Source: Leptofilum sp965223525 (GTDB taxonomy: Bacteria > Chloroflexota > Anaerolineae > Promineifilales > Promineifilaceae). Taken from it: a stretch of 64,000 nucleotides of DNA. This document shows, piece by piece, positions 41,655-49,344 of the stretch. The notes beneath the pieces are model-generated. The model did not search any database. It saw nothing but the letters and a program-made list of their open reading frames with translations, and had not been told where the DNA came from. Every line of letters starts with the position of its first letter. The stretch's first letter is position 1. The DNA is taken from positions 1,984,001 to 2,048,000 of the forward strand of contig NZ_OZ245005.1 in the NCBI RefSeq assembly GCF_965223525.1, in the 5' to 3' direction. Both the position numbers and the translations under genes were made by a program.

Positions 41655-43451
41655 TTAGTCGCGCTTGAATTTGGAGTAATCCGGTGCCGCGTAGCGAGTT
41701 TTGCCGCCGTTGCTGACGTCCATCATGGCCTGCACCTTCATTTGCAGGCCAAATAGATTGATGAAGCCCACCGCATCTTTTTGGTCGTACACGTCTTCCT
41801 TGCCGAAGGTGGCAAAATCTTCTCGGTAGAGGCTGTTGTCGCTGTGCCGCCCGATGACGATGGCATTCCCCTTGTACAGCTTAAACTTCACCCAGCCAGT
41901 GACCGTTTTTTGCGTGTCGCTGATGAATGCCTGCATTGACTCACGAAGCGAGTGGAACCATTTGCCAAAGTAGACCAGTTCTGCGTATTTCACAGCCAGC
42001 TCTTCCTTGAAGTGGCTGGTGTCGCGGTCTAGGCAAAGCGATTCTAGCTCTCGGTGGGCGGCGTACAAAATGGTGCCGCCGGGGGTCTCATAGACGCCGT
42101 GAGATTTCATGCCAACCAACCGATTTTCTACCAAATCAATTCGCCCAATGCCATGCCTTGCGCCTAAATCGTTCAGCTTGCCAATGAGCTGGGCAGGAGG
42201 CAGTTGCACATCGTTTACGGAGACTGGCACGCCCTGTTCAAAATGAACCGTAACGATTTCTGGCTCATCAGGGGCGTTTTCTGGTGAGGTTGTCCATTGG
42301 TACATGCTTTCTTCTGGCTCATTGCGCGGGTCTTCCAAAATGCCACCCTCGTGAGAGAGGTGCCACAGATTACTGTCTCGGCTGTAGATAGATTTTTCGG
42401 TGTGAACCACAGGGACGTTGTGTTTTTTGGCATAGGCCAGCGCATCTTCGCGGGAGCGGATGTCCCATTCGCGCCACGGCGCAATCACTTTGAGGGTGGG
42501 GTTGAGCGCCTTGTAGGTCAGCTCGAAGCGTACCTGATCGTTCCCCTTGCCGGTAGCACCGTGAGAAACAGCGTCGGCACCTTCAGCTTCGGCGATGGCC
42601 ACCTGCCATTTGGCGATGAGCGGTCGGGCGATGGAAGTTCCCAGCAGATATTGGCGTTCATAAATGGCGCCGGATTGCAGCATGGGGAAGAGGAAATCTT
42701 TGGCAAACTCGTGTCGCAAATCTTCTACGTATACTTTGCTTGCGCCGCTGGCGATTGCTTTTTCTTCTAGCCCTTTCAGCTCCTCATCTCCCTGACCGAT
42801 ATTGGCGCAAAAGCAGATAACTTGGCAGCCATAATTTTCGCGTAGCCAGGGAACGATAACTGAGGTGTCGAGGCCGCCTGAGTAGGCGAGAACGGCTTTG
42901 TTGATTTTTGGTTTTGACATTTTTCTTACTCCTTCTTGGACTTGAATAATTGGTAATTCGATAACTGGCTGAGTTCGGGGTTCGATAGGTTGTGGGGTGA
43001 GGTGGAGGACAACGGCCGTTTCATCACAATTTGTCAACAATGGGCAAACATGACAGTCGCGCCATACTTTTTGGGGGAACAGCTCTTTGCTGCTGATGGT
43101 GAAGCCCATCTTTTGGAAGAACGGCACGGCGCGGGTGAGGGCAAACAGGGTGGGTACCTGCCGATGCTCCGCTTGGCCAATGATCGCTTTCACGATGCTG
43201 CTGCCCCAGCCTTGCCCTTTCACCTTATCAGCGACGGCCAGCGAGCGCACTTCGGCCAAAATGTCGCTGTAGTAGAGCAGCGACACGCAGGCAACCAGAT
43301 CATCTTCGGCGTCAACACCTACCAGCCAGTCGGGCAGCGTGTCGCGGATGGATTTTGCAGTGCGGGGCAGCACGTCACCACGACGCACATGCTCATTGAG
43401 CAAGGCGAGGATGTGCGGAACATCGTGGGGATGGGCAGGTCGTATGTTCAT
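41655..43451 (-). CDS. argG: N-acetylglutamate synthase (GNAT) fused to argininosuccinate synthase
   Basis: 598 residues in one frame. Residues 1-150 are a GNAT domain of the short ArgA type (MNIRPAHPHDVPHILALLN, VRSLAVADKVKGQGWGSSIV, FFQKMGF). A linker of about 27 residues leads to a complete ArgG (AYSGGLDTSVIVPWL, the ATP PP-loop; GNDQVRFE; EPEESMYQWT). The linker ends at an internal ATG (42920) preceded by AAGGAGT, so a separate ArgG of 421 residues can also be made. The GNAT primes arginine synthesis from glutamate and acetyl-CoA; ArgG joins citrulline and aspartate. Last gene of the argC-B-D operon. Only one ACGGCCGT site (43010), in the linker. Confidence 0.85.
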   Translation of the reverse strand: MNIRPAHPHDVPHILALLNEHVRRGDVLPRTAKSIRDTLPDWLVGVDAEDDLVACVSLLYYSDILAEVRSLAVADKVKGQGWGSSIVKAIIGQAEHRQVPTLFALTRAVPFFQKMGFTISSKELFPQKVWRDCHVCPLLTNCDETAVVLHLTPQPIEPRTQPVIELPIIQVQEGVRKMSKPKINKAVLAYSGGLDTSVIVPWLRENYGCQVICFCANIGQGDEELKGLEEKAIASGASKVYVEDLRHEFAKDFLFPMLQSGAIYERQYLLGTSIARPLIAKWQVAIAEAEGADAVSHGATGKGNDQVRFELTYKALNPTLKVIAPWREWDIRSREDALAYAKKHNVPVVHTEKSIYSRDSNLWHLSHEGGILEDPRNEPEESMYQWTTSPENAPDEPEIVTVHFEQGVPVSVNDVQLPPAQLIGKLNDLGARHGIGRIDLVENRLVGMKSHGVYETPGGTILYAAHRELESLCLDRDTSHFKEELAVKYAELVYFGKWFHSLRESMQAFISDTQKTVTGWVKFKLYKGNAIVIGRHSDNSLYREDFATFGKEDVYDQKDAVGFINLFGLQMKVQAMMDVSNGGKTRYAAPDYSKFKRD

Positions 43452-43466
43452 AATCTTTTGCCACAG

Positions 43467-43512
43467 AGGGCACAGAGATTTTAGAGGCTATTCTCTTTTT
43501 CCTCTGTGCCCT
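43467..43512. repeat. CACAGAGGGCACAGAG hairpin, copy 2 (inside the arg operon)
   Basis: AGGGCACAGAG (43467-43477) pairs with 43502-43512. It lies in the spacer between the small GNAT gene and the argA-argG fusion. Confidence 0.7.
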
Positions 43513-43549
43513 ACTTCGGCTGCGCTCAGCACAAGTCTGTGGCTAAGTT

Positions 43550-43978
43550 TTAACCATCTGGGATGAGGCGTTTGCCGAGGCTGATCACGTCGTCAATGTG
43601 GTAGCCAATGTGTCCGTAAAATTGAATGATAGCGCGGTTGCTGCTGCGAACTTGCAGATTGATTTTGGGGCAGCCGAGCGCCAGCAGCTTGGCTTCAATA
43701 TTATCCATGAGAGCGCGGCCTATGCCCCGACCCTGATAATTTGGGGAGACGGCCAAATAGTTAATCCAGCCGCGATGCCCTTCGTAGCCACCCATGACAG
43801 TGCCAACAACACGGCCGTCTGCTATTGCAACTAGAAATAGTTCAGGATTCACCTTCATCTTGCGGGCAATATCTTTATGCGGATCGTTCCAGGGAACGAC
43901 AAGACCGCACGCTTTCCAAACGGTAATGACAGCTTCGCTATCGGTCAGGGCAAAGGGGCGAATATTTGTATGCGTCAT
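43550..43978 (-). CDS. GNAT acetyltransferase, YpeA-like
   Basis: 142 residues. It begins IRPFALTDSEAVITVWKACGL and has the acetyl-CoA loop VSPNYQGRGIGRALMDNIE and C-terminal NRAIIQFYGHIGYHIDD. YpeA-like GNATs are small, uncharacterised enzymes. Its place inside the arg operon, between argD and the ArgA-ArgG fusion, suggests an amino acid substrate, but the fused GNAT is the better ArgA candidate. Confidence 0.82.
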   Translation of the reverse strand: MTHTNIRPFALTDSEAVITVWKACGLVVPWNDPHKDIARKMKVNPELFLVAIADGRVVGTVMGGYEGHRGWINYLAVSPNYQGRGIGRALMDNIEAKLLALGCPKINLQVRSSNRAIIQFYGHIGYHIDDVISLGKRLIPDG

Positions 43979-43990
43979 GATTTCTCCTCG

Positions 43991-45175
43991 TTAAATGTTT
44001 TCTTCCAGGCAGGCGGCGATGGCGGATACGGCCGTATCAATTTCTTCCCGATTCACAATCAATGCAGGTGCCAGGCGCAGCACATCTTCCCCAGCTGTAA
44101 GGATGAGCACGCCTTTGTCCCGTGCGGCGGTCATAATCGGTGCAGCAGGCTGATTGATGGTGATGCCAACCAGCAACCCATGCCCGCGCACCTCCACAAT
44201 TTGCTCTAGCTCTAGCGTTTGCAAGCGGTGTTTCAAATAAGCACCGTTTTCCTGCACGGTTTGCAGGAAGTTTGGCTGTTTGACCTTGTCAAAAACCACG
44301 TTGGCCGCGGCGCATACCAGCGGCCCGGCGGCAAAGGTACTGCCGTGGTCTCCTGGCTTGATCACATTGGCAACAGCTTGGGTGACCAGCGTTGCGCCAA
44401 TGGGCAGACCGCCAGCCAGCGGTTTGGCCAGCGTCATGATGTTTGGCAATACGCCAAACTGTTGGTACGCCCACAGCGTGCCGGTGCGCCCCAGGCCGCA
44501 CTGCACCTCGTCGAAGATGAGCAGAGCCTTGTGGGCGTGACAAGCGGCATGGAGGCCATGCAAAAATTCAGGCGTGGCAGGATTGACGCCGCCTTCTCCC
44601 TGAATGGGTTCTACGATGACGGCGCAGGTATCTTCAGTGATGGCTTCTTGAGCAGCAGACAGATTGTTGAAAGGGGCGAAGGTGATGCCAGGAACCAGTG
44701 GCGCAAAGGGGTCTCGATACTGTGATTTGTACGTGGCGGAGAGGGAACCCATGGTACGGCCGTGGAAACCACCTGTAAAGGCAACGATTTTGGTTTTGCC
44801 ATCGTGGTGGGTTTTGCCAACCTTGCGGGCGAATTTGAGGGCGGCTTCGTTGGCTTCTGCGCCAGAATTGCAAAAGAAAACCTTGTCAGCAAACGAATTT
44901 TCGACCAGCTTTTGGGCGAGCTGGGCTTGGGGAGCAGTGTGGAACAGGTTGCTGACGTGGGTGAGCTGGGTGGCTTGTTGGGAAACGGCCGTCACCCAAT
45001 CCGGATCGCTGTGCCCCAACGCCGTCACCGCAATGCCAGATGTGAAATCGAGATACTCATTACCGTCGCTGTCGTACAAGAACATTCCTTTTCCGTGTGT
45101 AAAAACGATTTCCGGGCGATTGTACGTGTGCAAAACGTAATCTGCTTCTGCTTGAATAATTGCTTGCTTGTCCAT
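43991..45175 (-). CDS. argD: Acetylornithine aminotransferase
   Basis: 394 residues, full length. Motifs: FTSGIAVTALGHSDPDWV, FCNSGAEANEAALKFARKVG, FHGRTMGSLSAT, IVEPIQGEGGVNPAT, IFDEVQCGLGRTGTLWAY and the PLP lysine in TLAKPLAGGLPIGA. It makes N2-acetylornithine from N-acetylglutamate semialdehyde and glutamate. It follows argB in the operon with a hairpin-bearing spacer between. Related lysine-pathway enzymes are similar, but the neighbours settle the assignment. Confidence 0.92.
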   Translation of the reverse strand: MDKQAIIQAEADYVLHTYNRPEIVFTHGKGMFLYDSDGNEYLDFTSGIAVTALGHSDPDWVTAVSQQATQLTHVSNLFHTAPQAQLAQKLVENSFADKVFFCNSGAEANEAALKFARKVGKTHHDGKTKIVAFTGGFHGRTMGSLSATYKSQYRDPFAPLVPGITFAPFNNLSAAQEAITEDTCAVIVEPIQGEGGVNPATPEFLHGLHAACHAHKALLIFDEVQCGLGRTGTLWAYQQFGVLPNIMTLAKPLAGGLPIGATLVTQAVANVIKPGDHGSTFAAGPLVCAAANVVFDKVKQPNFLQTVQENGAYLKHRLQTLELEQIVEVRGHGLLVGITINQPAAPIMTAARDKGVLILTAGEDVLRLAPALIVNREEIDTAVSAIAACLEENI

Positions 45176-45197
45176 CCAATTACTCCTAAAAAGTTAG

Positions 45198-45261
45198 CCA
45201 CAGATTACACAGATTTCGCAGATTTATTGGCTCTAATCTGTGTAATCTGCGAAATCTGTGG
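45198..45261. repeat. Palindromic spacer of permuted words between argB and argD
   Basis: The left half strings CCACAGATT, ACACAGATT, TCGCAGATT; the right half is the complement of the same words in a different order. The outer words pair perfectly, the inner ones out of register. The element runs to the stop of argB. Confidence 0.65.
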
Positions 45262-45262
45262 A

Positions 45263-46015
45263 TTAAATAATTGCCTCGTTGGTAAAAATGGTGCCACTGT
45301 TGTTTAGCAGGCCGGCGAGGTTGACGATTTGGGTTTGGTGCACGCCTTGGGTAATGGTGGCCAGGGCGGCACGCACTTTTGGCACCATGCCGTCGGTGAT
45401 GATGCCGTCGTGAATGAGTGATTCGGTTTGCTCCAGCGTGAGTTGGGGCAGGATACGGCCGTCTTGCAAAACCCCTGGCACATTGGAAACAAAGGTCAAC
45501 CGCTCGGCCTGCAATGCGGAGGCGACTGCGCTGGCCGTGTCATCGGCGTTGACATTGTAAGTGTAGCCATCAAAGCCGAGCGAGAGCGGCGAGAGGACGA
45601 CCGTTAGCCCAAGATGTGTGAGTTGGTGCAACAATTCGGTACGCACCTGACTAATTTCACCCACGTAGCCCAGATCGGCCGTGGGGTGCCGCTTCTTCTG
45701 GCAGCGCAAAATGCCGCCATCTACGCCACTGAGGCCAATGGCGTCCACGCCCGCCGCCAGCAGTGCCGTCACAATTTGCTTGTTGGTTTGGCCGCTCAGA
45801 GCCATCTGCACCACGTTGATCATCTCCCGATCTGTGACGCGCAGGCCATCTACTTTCGTTGAATGTAGCCCCACTTTTTGCTGCAAAGCCACAATGGCCC
45901 GCCCGCCGCCGTGCACGATGATGTGGGGAACGGCCGTTCCCGCCATGTAGTCTGCCAATCCCGCCAAAAATCCAGGATCATCCAATTCGTTACCACCAAT
46001 TTTTAATACTTGCAT
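45263..46015 (-). CDS. argB: Acetylglutamate kinase
   Basis: 250 residues, amino-acid kinase family. Motifs: LKIGGNELDDP at the N terminus, VHGGGRAI, GLSGVDGGIL, and the VNADDTASAVASAL segment; DGMVPKVRAAL near the end. It phosphorylates N-acetylglutamate. The protein is short and lacks an N-terminal helix, which in other species makes the kinase arginine-sensitive, so it is probably not feedback-inhibited and control may rest on the attenuator. Confidence 0.92.
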   Translation of the reverse strand: MQVLKIGGNELDDPGFLAGLADYMAGTAVPHIIVHGGGRAIVALQQKVGLHSTKVDGLRVTDREMINVVQMALSGQTNKQIVTALLAAGVDAIGLSGVDGGILRCQKKRHPTADLGYVGEISQVRTELLHQLTHLGLTVVLSPLSLGFDGYTYNVNADDTASAVASALQAERLTFVSNVPGVLQDGRILPQLTLEQTESLIHDGIITDGMVPKVRAALATITQGVHQTQIVNLAGLLNNSGTIFTNEAII

Positions 46016-46027
46016 CTTTCACTCTCT

Positions 46028-46070
46028 CAATTACTCAATTCCCTAATTACAAATCGTAATTGAGTAATTG
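46028..46070. repeat. 13-bp hairpin between argC and argB
   Basis: CAATTACTCAATT (46028-46040) pairs with 46058-46070. The intervening bases use the same words (CCTAATTAC) in another order. Confidence 0.65.
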
Positions 46071-46075
46071 GGTAA

Positions 46076-47083
46076 TTAGATTAGTCCTGCCGTCTCTTCG
46101 ATGCCAAATACCACATTCATGTTCTGCACCGCTTGGCCCGCCGCGCCTTTTACCAAATTATCAATGGCGGAGGTGATGACGAGCGTGCTGCCAGACATTG
46201 TGAGGCCAATGACGCATTTGTTGCTGTGGGTGACGTGTGCCAGAGTAGTCAATTCGCCCTCTGGCAGCAGGCAAACGAACGGTTCGTTGGCGTAAAGTTG
46301 GGTGAAATACGGCCGTATTTCCTCCAAGGTAATCTGCTCGGAAAAGTTGACATAAATCGTAGAGAGAATCCCCCTCTCCACCGGCAGCAGGTGTGGCGAA
46401 AAGATTAGCGACGGCGCATCGGGGTGGAACCAGCCCATCGCCTGCTCAATTTCTGGCAGATGGCGGTGGCTACGGCCGATTTTGTACGGCGCAAAATTGT
46501 TGTGTACCTGAATAAAATGAGTGCCTGCTTTGGGCGTTCGGCCTGCACCAGAGGTGCCAGATTTGGCGTCGGCGATGATGGGGCTGGTGATAGGGAGATT
46601 TGCGGTAAGTAAGGGCCAAAGCGGCAGCAAAATGCTGGTGGGGTAGCAGCCCGGGGTGGCCACCAGCTTGGCACCGGGTAGCTGCTCACGAGCAAACTCG
46701 GTAAGGCCATACACTGCCTCGGCCAACAGGTGCGGGGCAGGATGCTGCTTGTCGTACCAGTTAGCATACGTGTCTGCATCCTTTAAGCGAAAATCTGCAC
46801 TGAGGTCAATAACGGTAACGCCAGCAGTGAGGGCGCGGACGGCCGTTTCTGCCGCCGCTGCATGAGGCAAGCACAAAAAAACCACCTCCACCGCTTCAAA
46901 GGGAGCCGCTTCCCCTAAAATCAGCGGCAGATATGGCGCCTGCGGATACACGTCCGACAATGTTTGCCCCGCCAATGATTGCGACGTGGCAAAAGCCACG
47001 TGAACATGCGGATGCTTTTGCAAAATCTTCACCAACTCGCAGCCTGTATACCCCGTTGCCCCAAAAATTCCTGCTTTAATCAT
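46076..47083 (-). CDS. argC: N-acetyl-gamma-glutamyl-phosphate reductase
   Basis: 335 residues from ATG 47083 (GGAG six bases upstream); the frame is open further left through a repeat, giving non-protein-like sequence. Motifs: AGIFGATGYTGCELVKIL, LPHAAAAE, IDLSADFRL, the catalytic Cys in VATPGCYPTS, and KSGTSGAGRTPK. It reduces the acyl phosphate made by ArgB. First structural gene of the operon, directly downstream of the Arg-rich leader peptide and attenuator. Confidence 0.93.
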   Translation of the reverse strand: MIKAGIFGATGYTGCELVKILQKHPHVHVAFATSQSLAGQTLSDVYPQAPYLPLILGEAAPFEAVEVVFLCLPHAAAAETAVRALTAGVTVIDLSADFRLKDADTYANWYDKQHPAPHLLAEAVYGLTEFAREQLPGAKLVATPGCYPTSILLPLWPLLTANLPITSPIIADAKSGTSGAGRTPKAGTHFIQVHNNFAPYKIGRSHRHLPEIEQAMGWFHPDAPSLIFSPHLLPVERGILSTIYVNFSEQITLEEIRPYFTQLYANEPFVCLLPEGELTTLAHVTHSNKCVIGLTMSGSTLVITSAIDNLVKGAAGQAVQNMNVVFGIEETAGLI

Positions 47084-47097
47084 GGTGTACTCCAATG

Positions 47098-47162
47098 TTT
47101 GCCACAGAGGGCACAGAGAAAAAGAGGTTTTTCTCCACCTCCTCTGAGTTCTCTGTGGCAAA
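47098..47162. repeat. CACAGAGGGCACAGAG hairpin, copy 3 (argC leader)
   Basis: TTTGCCACAGAG (47098-47109) pairs with 47151-47162. It lies between the attenuator terminator and the argC ribosome site. Confidence 0.7.
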
Positions 47163-47167
47163 AACCC

Positions 47168-47205
47168 AAAAAAAAACCGCCAGACTTCGCAAGAGTCTGG
47201 CGGTT
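47168..47205 (-). terminator. Attenuator terminator of the arg operon
   Basis: On the minus strand, a 12-bp stem (AACCGCCAGACT, bases 47205-47194, with 47186-47175) closes a 7-nt loop and is followed by a run of nine Us (47176-47168 region). It is an intrinsic terminator placed before argC with no gene ending upstream other than the leader peptide. Confidence 0.88.
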
Positions 47206-47270
47206 CAGGTTGCGTGTGTTTTGTTCTAACTCAGGCAAGCTCAAATACCAGACGATGGGTCTGGCGGCGG
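47168..47270 (-). promoter_or_regulatory. Four-segment transcription attenuator
   Basis: Reading the minus strand: segment 1 (47270-47259, inside the Arg codons) ends CCGCCAGAC; segment 2 (47253-47247) is GTCTGGT; segment 3 (47205-47194) contains CCGCCAGACT; segment 4 (47186-47175) is its complement and is followed by Us. 1 pairs with 2, 3 with 4 (terminator), and 2 with 3 (antiterminator). A ribosome stalled at CGC CGC CGC would cover segment 1 and free 2 to pair with 3, letting transcription reach argC when arginine is scarce. Confidence 0.82.
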
Positions 47271-47311
47271 CGAATAGCGCGAAGTGCTTGCAGATCATGG
47301 AACAATTTCAT
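47231..47311 (-). CDS. Arginine leader peptide
   Basis: 26 residues, ATG 47311 to TGA 47231. The middle reads LRAIRRRQTHRLV: five Arg in ten codons, three of them consecutive CGC. It precedes the attenuator of the arg operon, so its translation speed should report charged tRNA-Arg levels. No strong ribosome-binding site is visible before the ATG (AATTCTTTCACC), a weak point; a leaderless or weakly initiated peptide is possible. Confidence 0.8.
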   Translation of the reverse strand: MKLFHDLQALRAIRRRQTHRLVFELA

Positions 47312-47424
47312 GGTGAAAGAATTTAGCAGATAAATTGTGACTGTCAACCAAAATTTCAAAATTCGGTGAACTTGGTCTGGATTTGCCCCGAATCGTTGTG
47401 GAAATTGCCTAATTCAGCCAGAAA

Positions 47425-47988
47425 TTATTGGTTCAGCCGCAATGTCCAATCTCGCAGAGAGATGAGTAACTTTGCCAGACGTTCGCGCGATTTTTCGTCG
47501 GTCAGGTTGAGATCATCGTCGAAATGTGTGTAGCCGCGTGCCAGCATGAGTGATTGCCTTAGGACGAAAATTTCATTGTGGGCCAAGATTTCGCGTAGAT
47601 GTAGCTGAGAGCGCAAAGTGCCGTGCATGCCGCCGGAACCGATGATTGCGGCCGTTTTGCCATCAAGTGGGGCCGTATCCCCATTCCCTTTGCGTGAAGC
47701 CCAATCCAGCGCGTTTTTAAGCACGCCTGTTACCGAGTAATTGTATTCAGGGGATGCTATCAACAGGGCGTCAGCCTGGCGCATTTGATCATAGAAGTGG
47801 GCAACGGCCGTTGGCAATCCTTCAGCTTCTAAATCTGCATCAAACAGAGGGATGCTTGCCAGGTCGAAACATTCCAGGGTCACACCGTCGGGCAGCATGG
47901 TGGTGGCAGCATTGAGCAAGGCTCTGTTATAAGAACGCTGGCGCAAGCTGCCAGCAAAGCCCAATATGCGAATCGTATTGTTTGTCAT
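47425..47988 (-). CDS. NADPH-dependent FMN reductase
   Basis: 187 residues, flavodoxin-like. Motifs GFAGSLRQRSYNRALL (FMN phosphate loop) and IASPEYNYSVTGVLKNALDW (isoalloxazine loop) are diagnostic of the azoreductase/chromate and quinone reductase group. It is the last gene of a minus-strand run with an MFS transporter, pirin and VOC protein, a grouping that fits handling of quinones or aromatic compounds. Confidence 0.88.
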   Translation of the reverse strand: MTNNTIRILGFAGSLRQRSYNRALLNAATTMLPDGVTLECFDLASIPLFDADLEAEGLPTAVAHFYDQMRQADALLIASPEYNYSVTGVLKNALDWASRKGNGDTAPLDGKTAAIIGSGGMHGTLRSQLHLREILAHNEIFVLRQSLMLARGYTHFDDDLNLTDEKSRERLAKLLISLRDWTLRLNQ

Positions 47989-48012
47989 TGCTTATCCTTA
48001 TTGAAGAAGTTT

Positions 48013-49326
48013 TTATCCGGAAACGGCCGTTCCCGTTTCTACGTGTGCCACATTGGGCAAGCCCTGCGCGGCACAGGCGCCTTGTTGGCTGGCTTCCCCA
48101 ACAATAACGTCGGCTTCATTGTTGAGCCGCCTTAACCAAAGCAAAAGGGGGAGCGTGATAGTAGTAACAAGCCCGCCAGAGACATAGCCAGAGGCAATGG
48201 AGCGATTTTGTGCCAGCCAACCCAAGCCAGATTGTGATCCAATGCTGATGCCGCTGGAAATCATCGAGTTAAAAGAGACAATCGTTGCTCGCTGCGCGGA
48301 GGGTATGAGTTGGTGTAAAAAGGCTTGCTGTACTGGCCCCATGACGCCTAGTGCCACCATTGCTAGTAAGAAGAATGTGGCTGCCAGCCAGAAGGAGTTG
48401 GCCAGCCCCACACCGATGCTGCCAGCAGTGAAAACGGCCGTAGCCCACAACATCAGGGTGGACCGCTTGCCACAATATTTAGTGAGCCAGCTAACAATCT
48501 CATTGCCTACCATCATTGCCAAAGCTACCAGTGCAGACATCACGCCAGATACCCAGATTAGGTCTTGCCCCAGGAGGTCTAAAAAGTAAGGCTGCCACGC
48601 GTAAAACCCCCAGGCCATAAAGCCTGCCTGGACAGCGGAGACAATCATGAGCAGCCGGACTGGCTGTTGCTGCCAGCCAAAACTGATGCCTGCTCGTGCT
48701 ATCTTTTTCATTTCGGACGGCAGCGAATTCAAGCTCACTGCCTGTGGTTCATACCCAATATCGTGCATCCGCACGTAAGCAAATAGGAAAACCAGAACCA
48801 GGAGCAGCACCCGCCCGATAAAGGGAAATGCTAAATCCCAATCACCAATAAAACCGCCGCCAACGGTGCCCAGAAGCATGGCTGCCCCGCTAATCAAGGC
48901 ACTTCGGGCAAATATTGCATCCAGACTTCCCTCATGGTTGGTTGCCTGCAAGGCATCCACTAGCCACGCTTCCATTGCCCCGGAGTAAAAGGTGTAACCA
49001 AGCCCCATAACAACGGAGGCAACGATGAATAGCGTAAGGTTTCCTCCGTTTTCGGCCACCAATAAATAGCCTATGGTGCCAAAGGCCAGAATCGCAATGC
49101 TCAGTAAAAAAGAGGCACGACGCCCTCTAGTATCTGCCAGAACGCCAGTAGGAATTTCAAAAAGTGCCATGCCTGCGGAGAAAGAGGCATTGGCAATGAA
49201 CACACCTAAGATGTCTAAACCTGCATCCAGCAAAAATAGCGTATTGACGCCCCAGATGAGCGAAGCAGATAGCGTATAAAGTCCTATGAGGATTAGGTAA
49301 TCTCGAATAATTTTCTGGGGTGTCAG
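48013..49326 (-). CDS. MFS transporter, probable CTG start
   Basis: 437 residues if started at CTG 49326, which has GAGGAGG five bases upstream. The first conventional start is TTG 49233, but that would remove the first membrane helix, whose sequence (RDYLILIGLYTLSASLIWGV) is clearly encoded in frame upstream. Twelve helices in all; motif A is GVLADTRGRRASF. It starts 18 bases after the pirin stop. Substrate unknown; the operon suggests an aromatic or quinone-like compound. Confidence 0.8.
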   Translation of the reverse strand: MTPQKIIRDYLILIGLYTLSASLIWGVNTLFLLDAGLDILGVFIANASFSAGMALFEIPTGVLADTRGRRASFLLSIAILAFGTIGYLLVAENGGNLTLFIVASVVMGLGYTFYSGAMEAWLVDALQATNHEGSLDAIFARSALISGAAMLLGTVGGGFIGDWDLAFPFIGRVLLLVLVFLFAYVRMHDIGYEPQAVSLNSLPSEMKKIARAGISFGWQQQPVRLLMIVSAVQAGFMAWGFYAWQPYFLDLLGQDLIWVSGVMSALVALAMMVGNEIVSWLTKYCGKRSTLMLWATAVFTAGSIGVGLANSFWLAATFFLLAMVALGVMGPVQQAFLHQLIPSAQRATIVSFNSMISSGISIGSQSGLGWLAQNRSIASGYVSGGLVTTITLPLLLWLRRLNNEADVIVGEASQQGACAAQGLPNVAHVETGTAVSG

Positions 49327-49344
49327 ACTATCCTCCTCACGAAC

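Noticed and set aside
41655..42920. argG as a wholly separate gene with the GNAT part as a distinct gene
   Set aside because: There is no stop codon between the two parts; the frame is continuous. The internal start is kept as a possibility within the fusion entry.
46076..47161. Longer ArgC starting at 47161
   Set aside because: The extra N-terminal residues are translated from the CACAGAG hairpin; ATG 47083 has a ribosome site and the conserved Rossmann start.
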